Positions 16,726-27,072 of a stretch of DNA of 58,260 nt are shown piece after piece. The stretch comes from Methanolobus halotolerans (lineage in GTDB: Archaea > Halobacteriota > Methanosarcinia > Methanosarcinales > Methanosarcinaceae). The position numbers and the translations under genes are program-made. The notes under the pieces are model-generated. The model saw only the letters and a program-made list of their open reading frames with translations, did not search any database and was not told where the DNA came from. The stretch covers positions 1-58,260 of the forward strand of contig NZ_PGGK01000013.1 in the NCBI RefSeq assembly GCF_004745425.1. Reading direction: 5' to 3'. How positions within the stretch are numbered: the stretch's first letter is position 1; the number at the start of each line of letters is the position of its first letter.

Positions 16726-17418
16726 TTAGACTCCTTTTCCGGGATTAAAATATCTGCATATGGCAGTCTCTGAAACTGCCATTCCTTTTGTTTTTGGGAA
16801 CTTGCATACCTTCTTATCCTGAAAAGAACACTTCCCGCAGCAGTAAATATGCTGTCGGAGTTTGTCCTGTATTGCTTTTTCCTTGATGAGATCTTCCCCG
16901 AAACCTTTGCAGTACTTGATATCCCTTTGGCTACACTTCATGGCACGGGCAAGGAGTGTGCTGATCGCAGGTGGTTTCCATTCTGTGTATACTCTGTTCA
17001 CGGCAAGCTTTTGAGGCAGTACTCCTGTTTTCCTGCCTGTTGATGTTCCTGTTATTCTGAGTATTTCGTCCTGCAGCTTCTTTGCTTTATCATGGTCGGG
17101 GTCATGTATGATTGCCTTTTTTACAAAATTGAGTGCGGCTTCATATTTACCCAGCGACCTTAGGGCCAGGCTTTTGTTGTATAATACGGAGGCAGGTTTT
17201 GACTGATTTTTGAGAGTTAGTATTCTGTCATAGCACCTGACAGCTTCTTCGAACTCTCCCTTTTTGTGATGTAACATGCCTTTATTGTTTAATGCCACGA
17301 CATCATAAGGGTCAAGTTCAAGGGCAAGGGTAAAAAAGTGCATTTTTCGTTCGGGGTCTGTCTCTTTTATTCCCTGGAGTGTCCATTTTTTTGAAATCAT
17401 TTTCTCTTCTCTACTCAT
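16726..17418 (-). CDS. TPR-repeat protein with C-terminal Cys-rich domain
   Basis: 230 residues. The first 125 hold about three tetratricopeptide repeats (DPYDVVALNNKGMLHHKKGEF, then SVLYNKSLALRSLGKYEAAL and DPDHDKAKKLQDEI). The last 75 residues carry seven cysteines, including YCCGKC, VCKF and ICRYF, with a pattern that could hold an Fe-S cluster or zinc. Such domains occur in unnamed methanogen proteins; I do not recognise a characterised member. TPRs suggest a protein-protein scaffold. It is convergent with top6A and divergent from the J-protein gene. Confidence 0.7.
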   Translation of the reverse strand: MSREEKMISKKWTLQGIKETDPERKMHFFTLALELDPYDVVALNNKGMLHHKKGEFEEAVRCYDRILTLKNQSKPASVLYNKSLALRSLGKYEAALNFVKKAIIHDPDHDKAKKLQDEILRITGTSTGRKTGVLPQKLAVNRVYTEWKPPAISTLLARAMKCSQRDIKYCKGFGEDLIKEKAIQDKLRQHIYCCGKCSFQDKKVCKFPKTKGMAVSETAICRYFNPGKGV

Positions 17419-17737
17419 TGCTGCCTTTATTCCTGATTATTATTTTATCTTTTTTGCTGGCTCCGGCTGAAAGTCTTTATATATTAATAATGGAACTCTG
17501 TCCTATGTCCCTGAATGAGGCTATCTTCCTCTACATTTCCGAGATAACGGGTTATCAGCCGGGAACTAGACACAGAATTCAAAAAGGAAAACATCGAAAT
17601 ACCATTCCCGGCACACACTATGATTAATGGGAGGCAGGTCCATAATTCCTGCTTTATTTCGGTATTTTTATCGGTATTTACGTTATGTCTTTCAATGAGG
17701 GAACATAGATGATAATCAAGGAATGGGTAGAGCCTTA

Positions 17738-18253
17738 ATGAGATCTGATTATTACACAACTCTGGGCACATCGGCGAATGCTTCTGCAACCGAGATCAAA
17801 AAACGATATCGTGACCTTATGGTAAAATATCATCCGGACAGAAATCATAGTCCGGAAGCTGAAGAGAGGTCCAAAAAGATAAACGAGGCATATAGTGTGC
17901 TTTCAGATCCGGTGAAGCGAGCTGAGTACGATCGCAGGTTATCCGCGCCCATCTGGTATACGCAACAACAGAAAACTTATGGGAATGATGACCAGCGGAC
18001 CTATACTTACAGGACTTACACATACCGGACCTATCACTCTACTTCAGGCGGCAGAAGTCAGCAGCACAGGAATATTAATCCGTTAAGCAAGATTGTCAGC
18101 TTTTTCCTGAAGGCAGTGATAATTATAATAATCCTGTGGATTGTGCTGCATTTTGCAATCCTCACCATCGGGGTGGTCCTGACATTGCTTGTCTTCTACT
18201 TGCTATGGATATTCCTGATGGAGATATTGTATCTCCTGTATGGAAGGAAATGA
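17738..18253 (+). CDS. Membrane-anchored DnaJ-domain protein
   Basis: About 171 residues. A J domain fills the N terminus ([20 protein letters not shown], then YHPDRN with the essential HPD triad, and [20 protein letters not shown]). A Tyr/Thr-rich stretch ([13 protein letters not shown]) follows, and then two hydrophobic helices near the C terminus. It should recruit DnaK to the membrane. I favour ATG 17738 because J domains normally start a few residues before DYY; ATG 17723 adds five residues. Its stop codon directly abuts the stop of convergent cutA. No G/F or zinc-finger region is present, so it is a class III J-protein. Confidence 0.8.
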   Translation: MRSDYYTTLGTSANASATEIKKRYRDLMVKYHPDRNHSPEAEERSKKINEAYSVLSDPVKRAEYDRRLSAPIWYTQQQKTYGNDDQRTYTYRTYTYRTYHSTSGGRSQQHRNINPLSKIVSFFLKAVIIIIILWIVLHFAILTIGVVLTLLVFYLLWIFLMEILYLLYGRK

Positions 18254-18559
18254 TCAGTCTGTGGAATCGGCTACCCAGTGAAGGTAGTCAGGATCTCCTT
18301 CCATCTTTCGTGAAACGATGGCCGGAAGATCATAACTGTGTAATGATCGTATGGTTTTCCTGATCTCTTCAAAATTCCGGGATGTGCTTTTTATGGAAAG
18401 TGATATTTCGTTGTCTTCCTCTATCTTTTCTTCCCACCTGTATACCGAAATCACAGGATAAATGTTGATGCAGGCTGCGAGTCTTTTTTCCACGAGGGTA
18501 TGTGCTATCCTCTTTGCTTCTTCCACATTTGCTGTTGTCGTATGTATCTCAATGAACAT
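18254..18559 (-). CDS. cutA: Divalent-cation tolerance protein CutA
   Basis: 101 residues from ATG 18559, chosen because GGTGA lies 5 nt before it and CutA proteins start directly with the first strand (FIEIHTTT). Family motifs are EEAKRIAHTLVEKRLAACIN, YRWEGKIEE-like VYRWEEKIEEDNE, and HSYDLPAIV. CutA1 forms a very stable trimer and binds copper; its physiological role is unclear. The gene lies tail to tail with the J-protein gene. Confidence 0.93.
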   Translation of the reverse strand: MFIEIHTTTANVEEAKRIAHTLVEKRLAACINIYPVISVYRWEEKIEEDNEISLSIKSTSRNFEEIRKTIRSLHSYDLPAIVSRKMEGDPDYLHWVADSTD

Positions 18560-19043
18560 GTCATTCACCGTTAATAATCTCAATATGGGTTTTCATATAC
18601 ATTAAAGAGAGATATACACTTTTAATATTAATCCGTACTTATGAATGATGTAGTGCTGTTTTGAATAGACCCTGTTCTGAATGGATTTTTTAAGGAATCT
18701 CCAATTGAAAGTGTAAATATATAAAGTATATATTCAAGTATATTCATTGTTAAATATCTGATTTACTGTTCACGGTCCAATGTTTGGCGTTTATTATTTG
18801 CTATTACAAACATCAAACATGTTGCGGTATATATTTTCAAACAAAGGTATTGTATGTGATCCTTATTTGTCTGTTTTCTCAGGGAGGTATGCTCAATTCA
18901 TACGTCGCATACATCGATTTTCAGTTCACGACCAATGTAATACAAAAATGTTAACATATCATAAAATTAAGCCGGAGTATGCTTTTTTCGTACTGTAAAA
19001 TAGATATTTATATTTTGAAATCCTCCTATATTATGGTGTGGGA
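18560..19043. other. Intergenic region, AT-rich
   Basis: About 480 bases between the starts of cutA (minus) and the next plus-strand gene. It contains several TATA-like stretches (GTAAATATATAAAG near 18712) but no supported gene or RNA. A short open frame at 18780-18998 lacks a ribosome-binding site and family features. Confidence 0.5.
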
Positions 19044-19457
19044 ATGAATATGCTCTATAATCTGAGGGAATGGATATGTGATTGTGATAGATTCCTGTTT
19101 CTTGCTGAGGTCCACTATCATAATGAAGCTGTTGTTCCGTCAAAACATAAGTTCGATCATGTTCTCAGCGGGGAAATACTTGAGGACTTGTTATCCAGAA
19201 CGAGTATAGAATGTGACAGTGATTCTTATCATATCAGCTTTGATCACTGCATCTCCCCGGATGAGTTTTCTCTTCTAAAGCAGACGCTTGATGATATCAG
19301 GTTTGAGAACTGGACTAAGATAAAGGTTGAGAATGTCATCCTGTCACAGGAGATACTTCGCAAACTGGCAAAAGCGCTTGATGAGGACATCATGAAAACA
19401 TATGAACTAAAAGGCTTTCCTTCACTATACAGCGTCTGCGGCATCAGGTATGTTTAA
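19044..19457 (+). CDS. Hypothetical protein
   Basis: 137 residues, acidic, with no membrane segment. I do not recognise the family. Features seen: NLREWICDCDRFLFLAEVHYHN near the start, a central His/Cys stretch (YHISFDHCISPDEFSLLKQT) and an alpha-helical end. GGTG 5 nt before ATG 19044 supports this start; GTG 19038 is in frame. The last four bases overlap the end of the convergent fusion gene. The codon usage and unbroken frame support a real gene. Confidence 0.6.
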   Translation: MNMLYNLREWICDCDRFLFLAEVHYHNEAVVPSKHKFDHVLSGEILEDLLSRTSIECDSDSYHISFDHCISPDEFSLLKQTLDDIRFENWTKIKVENVILSQEILRKLAKALDEDIMKTYELKGFPSLYSVCGIRYV

Positions 19458-20656
19458 AACCGGGTCTTATGCATACCTTTTCTGATATGCCTTGAAGAGG
19501 TACCATCATCTTCATATTCGTTGAGTTTGACTACCTCGCAAATGCTCCGGATATCATCATCTATGTCAAAATCAACATCTTTCCTCTGGAATACCAGGAA
19601 ATGCACTTTTCTTGCCTTAAAGTATCCGAGCAGGCTTTCTTTGGTCTCGCCTTCCCTGTAATATTTCTCATTGAATATCCGGTTCAGGGTATCGGTACCA
19701 ATCAGGAAACAGCATCCAAGGAATAATGTCGCCTTCCCTTCAAAAAGAGGGGTATTTGTAAGATATACATCTCCCATGAACTCTTCTGACATGTACTCCT
19801 CAAGAGAATGGAGTCTGTACTTCAGGGAAATAAAGTCAATGGGTGTTTTATCTACATTAGCAAGTGATATCTCCAGACAGACTGGAAATCCGCACTTTTT
19901 GAATGCCGTCCTTGCAATCTCAGCATGTTTTTTATGGAAGGGATTGAACGAACCCGCAAATATCATCCCGGGGTGTGAAGTATTATTCCCTGGCAGATTG
20001 CTGATTCCTAATGATATCTTTTCTGCTTCTTCCTGCAAAAGTGTATTGACCAGCAGATAACCTATATCAGGACTGACCTCTGCAATCTTGTTCGTAATAT
20101 AACCGAATTCCGGGATCATAAGAAGTGACCGAATACCGTTTGACTCTATTTTGCAAAGCTGGGCTATCCTGTAGATGATCAATAAAGAAACAATATCTTC
20201 TTCTTCCTCTCTGCTTCTATTTTCCAGAAGGGTCAGACAGGTTGCCGTTGTTTGTAAAAAGGACTGGGAAGCAATATGAACTTCATGTTTCCTTCCATAT
20301 CTTTCATCCTCTCCTCTGAGAAGTTTACAACTCACTCCTATTCCTATGATATTGCCGGTGTTAGTACTCCCCTCCTTGTTGCATAGTTTCAGGGCGCGCT
20401 CAAATGAGGCCATTGCCATTTCTCTTGCAGTTTCCTCCGAGCAGTAACTGTCAGGTTCTCTGCCAATGAGATATTTAAGTGCATTTTTTCCATAAGGTAC
20501 CAGAGCTTCAAGCAATGTAGCCGAACCTTTGCCGTGCCTGAGTAATTCAAAGATAGCTCCGCTGCCTCCTCCGGTCACAGAAAGTACTATTCTGTATTTG
20601 GATGCATGTATCTGCTGTATGACCTTGAGAAGTTCTTCTGCAATCCTGGTATCCAT
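19454..20656 (-). CDS. Fusion of a CinA/PncC-like domain and a NadD-like nucleotidylyltransferase
   Basis: About 400 residues. Residues 1-135 resemble the CinA C-terminal (PncC, NMN amidase) fold: VLSVTGGGSGAIFELLRHG, then SEETAREMA and IGIGVSCKLLRGE, aligned with the SCTGG, SEETA and GIAG motifs of PncC, though SCTGG has become SVTGG. Residues 230-400 are a cytidylyltransferase-like domain with GSFNPFHKKH (235-244, the (H/T)xGH-type nucleotide site) and SSRHIRKGM (387-395, the ISSTxIR-type motif). The combination suggests NAD or NMN metabolism. Start: ATG 20656 has TAGGTG 11 nt upstream; ATG 20683 is possible and adds nine residues. Confidence 0.72.
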   Translation of the reverse strand: MDTRIAEELLKVIQQIHASKYRIVLSVTGGGSGAIFELLRHGKGSATLLEALVPYGKNALKYLIGREPDSYCSEETAREMAMASFERALKLCNKEGSTNTGNIIGIGVSCKLLRGEDERYGRKHEVHIASQSFLQTTATCLTLLENRSREEEEDIVSLLIIYRIAQLCKIESNGIRSLLMIPEFGYITNKIAEVSPDIGYLLVNTLLQEEAEKISLGISNLPGNNTSHPGMIFAGSFNPFHKKHAEIARTAFKKCGFPVCLEISLANVDKTPIDFISLKYRLHSLEEYMSEEFMGDVYLTNTPLFEGKATLFLGCCFLIGTDTLNRIFNEKYYREGETKESLLGYFKARKVHFLVFQRKDVDFDIDDDIRSICEVVKLNEYEDDGTSSRHIRKGMHKTRF

Positions 20657-20962
20657 ATCTAAATTAGCACCTACTGAGTTCAAAACATTTTCAATCTACC
20701 GACACGTTTTTAACTAAGTCTTTTACACTTTGAACCGGCATTTATCTTTTGATTTTGTTATGATTTATGATTTTAATACTATGATAGAAAGTATTCTAAC
20801 TTTTGCATTTATCGGTCAAATGAAAATCTATATGTAATATAAAGACCAGCATATAATATTATTGAGTATAATGCTGTCTCGCTATAATTTTGGGTGCAGA
20901 ACTATTCAAATATGAGCTACATGTGTAATATTTAATGACTTATTAATTAGGGAATTGAGATT
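20657..20962. other. Intergenic promoter region
   Basis: About 300 bases between divergent genes (fusion protein and CheY-like protein), strongly AT-rich with TATA-like CTATATGTAATATAAAG near 20829. No RNA or protein gene seen, other than the possible nine-codon extension of the fusion gene to 20683. Confidence 0.45.
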
Positions 20963-21334
20963 ATGGTACAGATACTTGTGGTTGAAGACAACCCTGTGAA
21001 TATGGAATTGACAGTTGACCTTCTCGAATCATACGGCTATGCTGTCGTGCAGGCCGAGGATGGCTTTGTTGCCCTTCAAAAGCTACAGGATGAGGATATA
21101 GATCTGATCCTCCTGGATATTCAACTTCCCAAGATAGACGGTCTTGAACTGCTCGCCAGGATAAAGAGTGACGACTCCACCAGGGATATACCTGTCATAG
21201 CACTCACAGCCCATTCCATGCGTGGAGATGACGAACGTTTTATATCGGCTGGCTGTATTGATTATGTTTCAAAGCCAATAGATATCAAAGGTTTCAGGGA
21301 GAAACTGCACTTCTATCTGGGCAATCTCAACTAA
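20963..21334 (+). CDS. Single-domain response regulator receiver (CheY/DivK-like)
   Basis: 123 residues, one receiver domain and nothing else. The acidic pocket is Glu8/Asp9, the phospho-acceptor is Asp52 (LLDIQLP), the Thr switch is in ALTAH and the Lys is in VSKP. The EDNPVNMELTVDLLE start is typical of receivers that follow hybrid histidine kinases in methanogens. It probably passes phosphate from a sensor kinase encoded elsewhere. There is no kinase or output gene beside it. Confidence 0.93.
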   Translation: MVQILVVEDNPVNMELTVDLLESYGYAVVQAEDGFVALQKLQDEDIDLILLDIQLPKIDGLELLARIKSDDSTRDIPVIALTAHSMRGDDERFISAGCIDYVSKPIDIKGFREKLHFYLGNLN

Positions 21335-21387
21335 TTACATATCCAAACCTGCCTATAAATAACAGGTAAGCTATATTTGAAATATTA

Positions 21388-21864
21388 TCAAGATATTATA
21401 TTATCGGCTGTCAGTTCAAAGGTCTCTTCAACACCGTTCACGTTTACTGTATATATGCCTTTCTCAAGACCATACACGTCAAGATCGATCGTCTGTTCGA
21501 ACGGCACGAGAGCTTGGGTGCAGATAGCATCTCTGGGGCGTATCGTTCTGAGATTTACGTTGAAAGTATTTCCATCCCTTTCAATTGTTGTATTGTCTTC
21601 GTCTATTTCCGTGCAGCCATCTGGATGATATCCAGTTGCGACAGCTCTTACCTGTACCGGAAAAGACTCGAGGACCATTACTTCAACTTCTTCGACACCA
21701 GCATCGTCATAGGTGTAATCATTACTGCTGTTGTTGATGTTGTTTCCCCCTGTGCCACCATTTGCCGTTTCTTCCGTGCATCCGAGTGAAAATGTTGCTA
21801 TGGTCACTATGACTATGGTGATCAGGACCATTAAACCCATAACTGTACCTCCACTGTTATTCAT
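21388..21864 (-). CDS. Predicted lipoprotein of unknown function
   Basis: 158 residues. A hydrophobic signal (residues 8-28) ends in the lipobox FSLGC (Cys29), followed by a Gly/Asn-rich linker and a beta-rich domain with VRAVATGYHPDGCTEIDE and VYGLEKGIYTVNVNGVEETF. It is therefore exported and lipid-anchored. The beta domain has two further Cys (one in DGCTE, one in DAICTQ) that may form a disulfide. GGGAGG directly before ATG 21864 fixes the start. No family name can be assigned. Confidence 0.7.
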   Translation of the reverse strand: MNNSGGTVMGLMVLITIVIVTIATFSLGCTEETANGGTGGNNINNSSNDYTYDDAGVEEVEVMVLESFPVQVRAVATGYHPDGCTEIDEDNTTIERDGNTFNVNLRTIRPRDAICTQALVPFEQTIDLDVYGLEKGIYTVNVNGVEETFELTADNIIS

Positions 21865-22005
21865 AGGCCTCCCTCTTCATACTTATCAGATAGAACATGT
21901 CACCTTTGTATAAATTTCTTGCTTAAGCTACAAATTGAGTTGAAGTCTTCAGTCTGATACCTTCAGTTGAGAACAGGTTTCTGGTTTTTGCAATCAGGCA
22001 TTTTC

Positions 22006-22650
22006 TTATGTGAATGACTTGAGCTTTTCCACGTACTTGCTTGTTTCCTCTTTAACCCTCTCTTCCGACATCTTGCTTGCTCCGAATACAATATGCGACG
22101 GCAGTACTTCAAGTCCTGTGAACTCAAGTGTACAGTGTGTGATATATCTAAGCAGTTCATGGATATCTCCGTGCTGACCCTCCCTGGAGTACCAGGATTG
22201 CTCAGCCCCCGTGCTGGTCACGATCATCGCTCTTTTTCCTTTGAGCAGGCCGGTATCATAGGCATTCTGTGTTGCAGGGTTAAATGCAAATCCGGGAGCA
22301 AATATCCTGTCTATCCATCCTTTCATGATGGCAGGCATGCTTGTGAAGTATATGGGGAACTGGAAGACCAGGAGATCGGCCCATTTTACTTTATTCATTT
22401 CTACCATGATATCAGGTGCAAAAGTGTCGTTTTTGCTGGCGTTCATCTGTTCCATAAAAGGATTAAAAACATCTGTTCTCTTAGGCTGCATAAAGTCCGT
22501 CCTGTCAAGGACCGGCTTAAAGCCCATTGCATAAAGATCTGAAAGTCTTACACTGTGGCCCTCTTTCTCAAGAGAAGCTATGGCTGCCTCTTTCAAAGTG
22601 GAATTAAAGGATCTTGGTTCCTGATGCGCAAAGACATATAATATATTCAT
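22006..22650 (-). CDS. NAD(P)H dehydrogenase (quinone)-type flavodoxin-fold oxidoreductase
   Basis: 214 residues. The N-terminal ILYVFAHQEPRSFNSTLKEAA is the FMN phosphate loop of the NQO1/KefF/MdaB family; WADLLVFQFPIYFTSMPAIMKGWIDRIFAPGFAF-type sequence and the late TSTGAEQSWYSREG loop confirm it. It is a cytosolic FMN enzyme reducing quinones or other electrophiles with NAD(P)H. ATG 22650 is chosen because GGGGGT lies 4-5 nt before it and the sheet starts immediately. Confidence 0.9.
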   Translation of the reverse strand: MNILYVFAHQEPRSFNSTLKEAAIASLEKEGHSVRLSDLYAMGFKPVLDRTDFMQPKRTDVFNPFMEQMNASKNDTFAPDIMVEMNKVKWADLLVFQFPIYFTSMPAIMKGWIDRIFAPGFAFNPATQNAYDTGLLKGKRAMIVTSTGAEQSWYSREGQHGDIHELLRYITHCTLEFTGLEVLPSHIVFGASKMSEERVKEETSKYVEKLKSFT

Positions 22651-22762
22651 AATAACCCCCATTTATTTTCTGAATTAGTCTTATATATCTATTTGGGCAC
22701 AATGGGTGAATCCGGCAGACGCTTATCCCTGCAGGAAATGATTCAAAAAAGTTTTTTCTGAA

Positions 22763-23680
22763 TTAGTTTTTCTGTATTAATGTCTGTTTCATCAACAGAA
22801 GCATTTCAACAGTCTCACCGACTCTGTAACTCTGGATATCTTCACGGTCCGGAATTTTTATTTTGGAATGAGATGTAGGCCGATCCTCCGATTTCATACG
22901 TTCAAGTATCATGAGGATCTCATCGATATCAATACCATTGGAAGCTAATTTTGTTCTCTTTTCGGTGATGGTATGCAGAAGATTGTTCATGTCTTTGAAA
23001 TCCTTGTTGCTTATATCAAAGTACAGGGAAATGTTTTCCTCGGATGTAGGCGGGAAGATGAGCCGAAGTATGTCTATAAGGAGATTCTCTATGAGTTCTT
23101 TTGAAAGTAAGAACGTACTGATGAACAGCCCAAGTCTGAAGGTTGAGTTGATTTCAGTTTTCAAGCTGTTGTAGTGCTCTTCATCCATGTCAATATGCAG
23201 AATCTCCCTTGTGTCAGTTGTCTTGAACGAATCCTGGTTAGAATATATAGGATTTATCCTGACAAATTTTTCAAGATCGAAAGAGAACTCATCTATACGT
23301 GCAGATGTATGTCTGAGAATCTCCATCTGTTCTTTCAGTTTTCTGGAGGTCACTTCATCTGTATAGTTCCTTGGTCCGCTCTCAAGATAAGAACCGTGTA
23401 TGTAGTCCTGGATTGTATATGTATACTCGTTTATTTCTGAGCGTTTGTTGGTGCTGAAAAGGTTTTGGAACCTTTTAGATGTGTCCGGGCTAAGGTTACG
23501 GATTACTGCCAGTGATAGTTTATACCACTTTGTGTATGCTGAAATAAAACGACTTCGATTCCTGGCATACTCCTTTGAGTTCCAGGCGTAGTTTTGCTCA
23601 AGTATATTCAGAAGCTCATTACCTTTATTCAGCAGCTCATGAACTTCTTGTTTCGTGATTCTGGCTGGATGGTCTTCCAT
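22763..23680 (-). CDS. Hypothetical alpha-helical protein
   Basis: 305 residues, mostly helical and charged, with a slightly hydrophobic segment near residues 185-210 (STFRLGLFISTFLLSKELIE, then NLLIDILRLIF). I recognise no motif. The helical composition and late LKE-type segments recall accessory or toxin/defence proteins, but there is no diagnostic catalytic motif. AGAGATT before the ATG at 23680 is a plausible ribosome-binding site. It is single, divergent from the alanine dehydrogenase homologue, with an AT-rich (TA)n stretch in the shared promoter. Confidence 0.6.
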   Translation of the reverse strand: MEDHPARITKQEVHELLNKGNELLNILEQNYAWNSKEYARNRSRFISAYTKWYKLSLAVIRNLSPDTSKRFQNLFSTNKRSEINEYTYTIQDYIHGSYLESGPRNYTDEVTSRKLKEQMEILRHTSARIDEFSFDLEKFVRINPIYSNQDSFKTTDTREILHIDMDEEHYNSLKTEINSTFRLGLFISTFLLSKELIENLLIDILRLIFPPTSEENISLYFDISNKDFKDMNNLLHTITEKRTKLASNGIDIDEILMILERMKSEDRPTSHSKIKIPDREDIQSYRVGETVEMLLLMKQTLIQKN

Positions 23681-23799
23681 AATCTCTCTTTAATATATAT
23701 ATATATAAATTTATATTATATATTCATGTTCGTATTTCATGAGTAAATCCCTAAGGTTTTATCCTATGATGTTTTAATTTCCAAGACTTGTTTTGAGGA

Positions 23800-24789
23800 G
23801 TGATATTCATAGAAATATTATGGCTGGACCAATCAGATGTAAAGAGTGTTCTTGACATGCCTTTAGCGTTATTTGCAGTGGAATCGGGCTTTAGGGAACA
23901 TGGACTCAAGAAGGTTCAAATGCCTCCGAAATCTTATCTTTACTTTAAGGAGCATAATGGAGACCTTCGCACGATGCCCTCTTTTATGGAAGGGAAGGAT
24001 ATTGCAGGCGTTAAGATAGTCAATGTGCACCCTGATAACAGGGAAAAGGGACTTCCTACTGTCATGGCTGTGGTCGTACTCAATTCCACCGAGACCGGAG
24101 CGCCTCTGGCAGTGATGGATGGTAGTTACCTGACAGATATGCGAACCGGTGCTGCAGGCGGGGTTGCAGCAAAGTATCTGGCTCGTCCGGATTCAAAGGT
24201 GGTTGGGATGGTGGGTCTGGGGGACCAGGCACACACTCAGTTACTTGCCCTTTCAGAAGTTATGGATATTGAGGAAGTGAAGATCACATGCAGGAAATCC
24301 GGAAGATGTATTGCATTTGAAAAGAAGATGCATCCTGTCGTAAATTGCGATATTACCAGCAAGGACAGCATTAAGGAAGTATGTGATTGCGATATCCTTG
24401 TCACAACCACGCCGGTTAGAAGCCCGATCATAGATTCCGAATGGGTGCAGGAAGGCACGCATATCAACGCTATAGGTGCCGATGCTTCCGGAAAGCAGGA
24501 ACTGGGACCATCCTTGCTCAAAAAGTCAAAGGTAGTCGTGGATGACATCGTTCAGGCATCCCATTCGGGTGAGGTGAACGTGCCTATATCCACCGGTGTC
24601 TTTTACGAAGCCGATATATATGCCGAGCTTGGGGAGGTGGTCGCAGGTATAAAACCCGGAAGGGAATCCGATGAGGAGGTCACCATATTTGACTCTACAG
24701 GCCTTGCTATACAGGATCTCGTGACTGCCGACATGGTTTATGAGAAATCTCTGGAAAAAGGTATTGGAGAGAAGCTTGGATTGTTTTAA
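23800..24789 (+). CDS. Alanine dehydrogenase / ornithine cyclodeaminase family protein
   Basis: About 329 residues. The family is clear: QMPPKSYLYFKEHNGDLRTMP near the start, then the Rossmann motif GMVGLGDQAHTQLLAL, and NAIGADASGKQEL for the substrate site. Archaeal members include NAD-dependent L-alanine dehydrogenase, so the role is alanine or ornithine catabolism. The start is odd. GTG 23800 overlaps the ribosome-binding sequence GAGGAG itself; the position expected from spacing and from the family is 23809, where the codon is ATA (followed by GAAATATTATGG). An in-frame TGA at 23794 excludes longer starts. Confidence 0.88.
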   Translation: MIFIEILWLDQSDVKSVLDMPLALFAVESGFREHGLKKVQMPPKSYLYFKEHNGDLRTMPSFMEGKDIAGVKIVNVHPDNREKGLPTVMAVVVLNSTETGAPLAVMDGSYLTDMRTGAAGGVAAKYLARPDSKVVGMVGLGDQAHTQLLALSEVMDIEEVKITCRKSGRCIAFEKKMHPVVNCDITSKDSIKEVCDCDILVTTTPVRSPIIDSEWVQEGTHINAIGADASGKQELGPSLLKKSKVVVDDIVQASHSGEVNVPISTGVFYEADIYAELGEVVAGIKPGRESDEEVTIFDSTGLAIQDLVTADMVYEKSLEKGIGEKLGLF

Positions 24790-27061
<2,272 letters not shown>

Positions 27062-27072
27062 GGTGAACAAAA

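Noticed and set aside
18780-18998. 72-codon plus-strand frame
   Set aside because: No ribosome-binding site and no family features; AT-rich intergenic sequence.
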